64,000 nucleotides of DNA, from NCBI GenBank assembly GCA_024763075.1, contig JANTGF010000011.1, positions 1 through 64,000 of the forward strand, read 5' to 3'. The translations under genes and the position numbers were made by a program. Within the stretch, counting starts at the first letter, position 1. Each line of letters begins with the position of its first letter. Under the pieces are notes generated by a model that searched no databases, was not told where the DNA came from, and saw only the letters and a program-made list of their open reading frames with translations. Origin of the DNA: Bacteroidales bacterium (GTDB lineage Bacteria; Bacteroidota; Bacteroidia; Bacteroidales; VadinHA17). Below are positions 60,133 through 64,000 of this stretch, one piece after another.

Positions 60133-60945
60133 TTAGCTGACATCAATGAAGCCTTTACCAACCCAGCCTTCCACCATGGTCTCAACTTTAAACCAACCGT
60201 TGCGTTCTTCAATGACTTTGACTTTAGTACCCCGGGTGAGAGGTCTGGCCACTTTTCTGAAATTCACACCTGCATCTTCTCTGATATTTAACAGATTAGC
60301 AGTTACAACTCCTTCTTTATCAATTAGATTTGGTTCGTCGGAGCGATTTTGCGTGAGAAGGTTATCCCGGAATTTATCCAATGGGAAAGCAGGTCCCGGA
60401 TCCTGTTTTCGTCCTGGAGATATTTCCTCATGACCCAGTATGGTGTTCAACTTGTATTTTTCAATAAGCATTTCACAAACCTGACGGCATTTATCAATTT
60501 GTTGCTCTGTGTATGTGTGCCAGTATTTTGGAGAAGTCTCATTTCTGTGAGTAGCGAAAACAGCTTCATTGGCCTGGTACTTCTTTCCAAACCAGGCCTG
60601 GTATTCGCTACCTACTTTTGTCAGTACACCTGCATTATCCAATTCAATGCCAATGGAATATTTATTCAGCCATTTGCGGTTTCGGTAAAAGCTGTCACCG
60701 GCATGCCAGGATACGGTATCAAACGGGACCAGCTGGTAAATTTCGCCTTCCCGGCCTATTACCATATGCGCGGAGGCTTTTACCGGCCCTGCCAAAAAGT
60801 TCGCCGATGATTCCGCACTTCTTCCGGCGGTGTAATGAATGACGATGGTATCAAGGTTACCCGGAGCAAATTTTTCTTTGTTTTTAGGGCAATCCATTTG
60901 CGTAACATTGTCGCCCACAATTAGATGATCATTGTTTATTTTCAT
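60133..60945 (-). CDS. N-acetylmuramoyl-L-alanine amidase (Amidase_2) with C-terminal SH3 domain
   Basis: A 270-residue protein. The amidase domain shows the zinc ligand His37 in TIVIHYTAG, AHMVIGREGEIYQLVPFDTVSWHAG, and the C-terminal zinc site LGHEEISPGRKQDPGPAFPLD. A bacterial SH3 domain (~205-270) follows (ANLLNIREDAGVNFRKVARPL, GWFKVETMVEGWVGKGFIDV). It cleaves the amide bond between muramic acid and the peptide stem. No signal peptide is visible, so it may act during cell lysis, phage-like release or after delivery by a secretion device. First gene of the five-gene - strand run ending at 56341. Confidence 0.88.
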   Translation of the reverse strand: MKINNDHLIVGDNVTQMDCPKNKEKFAPGNLDTIVIHYTAGRSAESSANFLAGPVKASAHMVIGREGEIYQLVPFDTVSWHAGDSFYRNRKWLNKYSIGIELDNAGVLTKVGSEYQAWFGKKYQANEAVFATHRNETSPKYWHTYTEQQIDKCRQVCEMLIEKYKLNTILGHEEISPGRKQDPGPAFPLDKFRDNLLTQNRSDEPNLIDKEGVVTANLLNIREDAGVNFRKVARPLTRGTKVKVIEERNGWFKVETMVEGWVGKGFIDVS

Positions 60946-61299
60946 TTTATTAATTATTTAATGGTAACTGATTCAGGACTTACCCCGGGACAAAGCAATC
61001 GGCAAAACTGCAAAATCCGGTTTTTCAGATCAATCCTGATACTACTATTTTAACATCTTTGATCCTAAGAGGGTGAGCTGCGCTTCCTCAGACAAATTTG
61101 CAGGATCAGATCAATGCCTGAGATATAGTCTGTTTTTTACCGGCTTAACCGGTTAAATATCACACAATTTACGAATAATATTTAGAATTGCAAAATATTT
61201 CTTTTTATTTCGGACAAATTAGTCTTTTATTAACAGATATCAAGGTTTAATAATATTATCTTATTGGTTAAATTGTACAGAATTCAATTTATAAAAACA
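60946..61299. other. 354-bp intergenic region with a direct repeat and a 12-bp palindrome
   Basis: No gene. TCAGATCAATCCTGATA (61025-61041) recurs as TCAGATCAATGCCTGAGATA (61106-61125). A perfect palindrome TTAACCGGTTAA is at 61145-61156. Between the amidase operon start and the end of the eCIS-type genes, so probably its control region. Confidence 0.5.
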
Positions 61300-62442
61300 T
61301 CAGAATTTCAATTTTAATCCAATCATTACTTTGGGCTTTTTAAAGTCACCTTCAGTGGAAACAGTGAGCCATGTGTTGTTCTTAACTTTAAAGTCATATT
61401 TTAAAGCAGGGATTTTCCCTTTTCCAAGTGAGTAGAGAGAATATCCACCAATACCTACTACTGATAATAGTAATTTGCCTTTTGAATTTAATTTTAGTTT
61501 ATTGAACAGAGCTGTCTGCATTTTCTTTTTCCCTAATGTGCCCAGAGTTTTTTCAATACTTTCCTTAAATCTTTCTGAATTACTTTTTGGTTTCTTAGGG
61601 TCAAGAGAAAGGAGTACAGCCTTAAAGCTCTTTTCGTTTTTTTTCCATTGGGGTTCAGCTTTTTGCCGTTGAATGAAATTTTTTCTCCTCACCTTTGCAT
61701 GTCCCTGTTGAACCACATGTGTCAATTCATGTGCTAATAAATGTCTGCCGGTAGTACTTTCAGGCTTGTATTTACCGCTGTTGAAATAAATATGTTTTCC
61801 GCTTGCAAAAGCCTGTGCCCGGAGGGAACGGTTCATTTGTACAGCAGTTGAGTCAGTATGGATCCGGACATCCGTAAAATCAGAACCAAATCTGTTTTTC
61901 ATGAATTGCCGGGTATTACCGGGTAACGGATTTCCTGTACTTTTACCTGAATTCAGATTTTTTTGAACCCATTCCATGGATTTGGACCGTGATGCTGCCA
62001 TTTCGGACTGAGTTTGCATGAGTATCTCTTCTTCTTCCTCCTGCCGTTGAAGTTTAGCCTGAAGTTCTTCCTCCTCTTCTTCGGTGGGTTGCATCTGTAA
62101 TTTGGGCATCAACTCTTCCTCTTCTTCTCCGACCGGCTGGAATTGGAACATTGGTTTTGATTGGAGCATTTCTTCTTCCCCCTCTTCCTGCATTTGAATG
62201 CTGGTTTGTAACATTTCCTCCTCTTCTTCCTCAGCTGGTTGTGACTGAATTGCACTTTCAGGCATACTCATTACCTGATCTGCTACTTTGTCGGCTTCCT
62301 GTTCGTATTTATCATTTGGTTTTCCAATTGTAACTTGGGTTTGCAATGCCGGAGTTTTTAATGGCACAGGTTTGATATCCCTGGAGTTATTAGCAACTGC
62401 TTTGCCGCTAGTCCTTTGTTCAGCTTCGGTATATGTTTTCAT
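61300..62442 (-). CDS. DUF4157 (eCIS core domain) putative zinc metallopeptidase
   Basis: A 380-residue protein. The N-terminus has KAVAN (14-18), then KPNDKYEQEADKVADQVM (41-58), a usual DUF4157 lead. Residues ~68-145 are an acidic repetitive linker (QMQ/LQ units followed by runs of 4-6 Glu). Residues ~172-250 are the DUF4157 domain: FGSDFTDVRIHTDS, ASGKHIYFNSGKY, and the metallopeptidase helix HELTHVVQQ (His238, Glu239, His242). The C-terminal ~130 residues are unique and may be a toxin or structural part. DUF4157 is strongly associated with extracellular contractile injection systems; the AAA+ gene nearby supports that here. Confidence 0.85.
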   Translation of the reverse strand: MKTYTEAEQRTSGKAVANNSRDIKPVPLKTPALQTQVTIGKPNDKYEQEADKVADQVMSMPESAIQSQPAEEEEEEMLQTSIQMQEEGEEEMLQSKPMFQFQPVGEEEEELMPKLQMQPTEEEEEELQAKLQRQEEEEEILMQTQSEMAASRSKSMEWVQKNLNSGKSTGNPLPGNTRQFMKNRFGSDFTDVRIHTDSTAVQMNRSLRAQAFASGKHIYFNSGKYKPESTTGRHLLAHELTHVVQQGHAKVRRKNFIQRQKAEPQWKKNEKSFKAVLLSLDPKKPKSNSERFKESIEKTLGTLGKKKMQTALFNKLKLNSKGKLLLSVVGIGGYSLYSLGKGKIPALKYDFKVKNNTWLTVSTEGDFKKPKVMIGLKLKF

Positions 62443-62474
62443 GGCAAAATCACTTAAGTATTCGTTATTTTTTA

Positions 62475-63173
62475 TTATGATTTGACGGAAGGATATTTTT
62501 TTGTTTCATCAGTACCTGTTTTTTTATCTTCGCAGTCAAGGTCAATATTTGTAATGAATGGATCCAGATCATCGCTCGCATCATTTGCTATTTTTTTTCT
62601 TCTTTTATCCTCTTTCTCATGAATAGGTTGTAAAAGATCTCCATTCCAATCTTCTTTACAAACTTTCATTTTAAAGGGTTTGTTTACTGTTCCATTGTAT
62701 TTCTCAAATGCAGCTTTATGTTGTTTCTCATGCGGTGTCAATATATTCTTGATCCATTTTTTCACACGCTTTCTCTGGCAGGGTTTAAGGTGAGCATATT
62801 CGGAGGGTGCTGGCAAGGTAATCGTTGGATGTGCCTTGAAAGTAAGTGCCAATATGCCAGAAACAATTATGCAATTACTATCGGGGCAGCCCGAACAATC
62901 TTTTGCCCTTTTAAATTTTAAATTTTTAGTGGTTCCTGTCCCGTTATCATAATTAGCTACCGTTTTTCCATGTAGATGGATACTGGTTGATCCTTCTCCA
63001 ATTGAAACTTTTGACTCTTGTTTTCCACTTGTATACAGGGTGGGATAAACCAGATCAGTACTTGCATAATACTTATACTGTGATTCATGTAATGAATGCC
63101 CATAACCTGAATTAGCAACCGCTTTACTGCTGCGTTTATGTAGTCTTATTTTACTTGACTTACTTCTTTCCAT
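62475..63173 (-). CDS. Unknown HExxH protein, candidate eCIS cargo
   Basis: A 232-residue protein, no signal peptide. The basic N-terminus has RSSKAVANSGYGHS, sharing KAVAN with the DUF4157 protein encoded next. The middle holds a Cys-containing stretch CSGCPDSNC (~93-101) and YAHLKPCQRKR. A zinc-peptidase-like HEKQH (148-152) lies in TPHEKQHKAAFEKYN. The C-terminus is charged. Its start codon overlaps the stop of the AAA+ gene by 1 bp, so they are coupled. I do not recognise a named family; a metallopeptidase delivered or processed by the injection system is plausible. Confidence 0.65.
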   Translation of the reverse strand: MERSKSSKIRLHKRSSKAVANSGYGHSLHESQYKYYASTDLVYPTLYTSGKQESKVSIGEGSTSIHLHGKTVANYDNGTGTTKNLKFKRAKDCSGCPDSNCIIVSGILALTFKAHPTITLPAPSEYAHLKPCQRKRVKKWIKNILTPHEKQHKAAFEKYNGTVNKPFKMKVCKEDWNGDLLQPIHEKEDKRRKKIANDASDDLDPFITNIDLDCEDKKTGTDETKKYPSVKS

Positions 63174-64000
63174 TATGAAAAAGTTTTTCCCTCTTTTCTG
63201 AATTCTCTGATGATTCCTTCCTGTAAATCCTTGTTTTTAATAATATTTTCACCATTACTTATTGCCTTAAGAGATGCAAACCGCACTATATTCATGATCG
63301 ATCCGCCTGTTACTTCATATTTATTTGCGATCTGATTCAGGTTGATATCTTTATCCAGAATGGCCTCCGGTGAAATAGCATTTTCCCACAGTTTGAGCCG
63401 TTGGGCGGGTTTTGGTACCGGGAAATGTATGATGGACTGAAAACGCCGTGCAAAAGCTTCATCAAGATTGCTTTTAAAATTGGTTGCCAGAATTACCAAC
63501 CCGTCGTAATCTTCTACTTTTTGCAAAAGATAGGATACTTCCTGGTTGGCATACCGGTCGTGGGCATCGGAAATACTCGTTCGTTTGCCAAACAGAGCAT
63601 CTGCCTCGTCAAAAAACAGTATCCAACCCTTGTTTTCAGCTTTGTCAAATATTCTTGCCAGATTTTTCTCTGTTTCGCCGATATATTTTGAGATGACCAT
63701 GGAAAGGTCAACTTTATAAACTTCCCGGTTGGTTAGTTTGCCTATGAGGCCGGCTGTAAGTGTTTTACCCGTACCAGACGGGCCATGGAACAGGCAACGG
63801 AACCCGGGCATGGTTCTTTTATTCATCCCCCATTTATCCATCAGGGTATGACCGTGTTCTATCCAGGTAAGGATTTCTTCTACCTGGTTCGCGGTATCCT
63901 CATCCAGTACAAGATCACTCCATTCCAGCTTCGTTTCAATAGGTTTCGCGGGAAAAGAAAGGGAAAATTTCGGCTTTTTGATTTTTCCGCTTGTAAAATA
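63173..64000 (-). CDS. AAA+ ATPase, eCIS-type (5' part beyond window edge)
   Basis: An open frame runs off the right edge; 275 residues are visible, including ~53 before the first in-frame Met at 63841, so that Met is not the start. Walker A is HGPSGTGKT, Walker B ILFFDEADALFG, sensor 1 LATNFKSNLDEAFARRF with the arginine finger, and the C-terminal lid is SIMNIVRFASLKAI. It resembles the AAA+ ATPase found in phage-tail-like extracellular injection systems (Afp15/PVC15). Being joined to a DUF4157 gene supports that. The rest of the locus (sheath, tube, baseplate) would lie to the right of the window. Confidence 0.82.
   Translation of the reverse strand, partial: YFTSGKIKKPKFSLSFPAKPIETKLEWSDLVLDEDTANQVEEILTWIEHGHTLMDKWGMNKRTMPGFRCLFHGPSGTGKTLTAGLIGKLTNREVYKVDLSMVISKYIGETEKNLARIFDKAENKGWILFFDEADALFGKRTSISDAHDRYANQEVSYLLQKVEDYDGLVILATNFKSNLDEAFARRFQSIIHFPVPKPAQRLKLWENAISPEAILDKDINLNQIANKYEVTGGSIMNIVRFASLKAISNGENIIKNKDLQEGIIREFRKEGKTFS

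Overview
The window looks like a chromosome segment of a Bacteroidota (Bacteroidetes) bacterium, probably an environmental or fermentative member near the Bacteroidales/Marinilabiliales. Support: a type IX secretion C-terminal sorting domain on a CotH protein, a cbb3 oxidase with fused CcoN-CcoO, many SPII lipoproteins, TAnnTTTG promoter elements, and AT-rich DNA in which Shine-Dalgarno sequences are rare. No rRNA, tRNA, insertion sequence or CRISPR array was seen.

Layout. (1) 1-18.9 kb, + strand after two - strand genes: carbohydrate and small-molecule catabolism. A cut GH29 fucosidase and a secreted Mn-type phosphoesterase precede a lipoprotein glycosidase. An apparent operon follows: aldehyde dehydrogenase, iron alcohol dehydrogenase, HAD hydrolase, class I amidotransferase, organophosphate-type MFS carrier. 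Then comes a secreted set: two beta-propeller plus helical-domain proteins, a decayed fourth copy of the helical domain, a SUMF1-type protein, a stand-alone helical-domain protein and two GH43-like five-bladed propellers. (2) 18.9-26.8 kb: DNPH1-like nucleotide hydrolase, dynamin-like GTPase, lipoprotein hydrolase with CotH/T9SS protein, SpoIIAA-like protein, sulfotransferase. (3) 27-30.7 kb: a three-gene biotin-dependent acyl-CoA carboxylase. (4) 30.9-31.5 kb: a strong candidate for an unrecognised ~510-nt structured RNA with its own promoter and terminator. (5) 31.5-40.6 kb: cytochrome c and the cbb3 oxidase structural and assembly genes (ccoI-S-NO-Q-P-G-H, SafE-like). (6) 41-46.5 kb: pta, a 3-hydroxyacyl-CoA dehydrogenase homologue, ackA, ptb and buk, an acyl-phosphate ATP-generating module. 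(7) 46.5-51.3 kb: sialate O-acetylesterase, methyltransferase and a DUF4838 protein. (8) 51.5-55.9 kb: two unknown proteins, a lipoprotein with a caspase-like His/Cys pattern, and a patatin. (9) 56.3-64 kb, all - strand: two DUF4230-type proteins, a membrane protein, a DUF5675 protein and an amidase, then what looks like the end of an extracellular contractile injection system (eCIS) locus: AAA+ ATPase (cut by the window), an HExxH protein, and a DUF4157 'eCIS core' protein. The last two share an N-terminal KAVAN motif.

The intergenic DNA is unusually rich in short degenerate tandem arrays with different periods: 8 bp in the catabolic operon, 9 bp and a 116-bp duplication near 48.7 kb, and about 7 bp near 40.7 and 56.1 kb.

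The best leads for something new are the ~510-nt RNA, the eCIS cargo pair with its common N-terminal motif and neighbouring envelope operon, and the caspase-like lipoprotein locus. All functional calls are from reading motifs and remembered family features; no database search was run.
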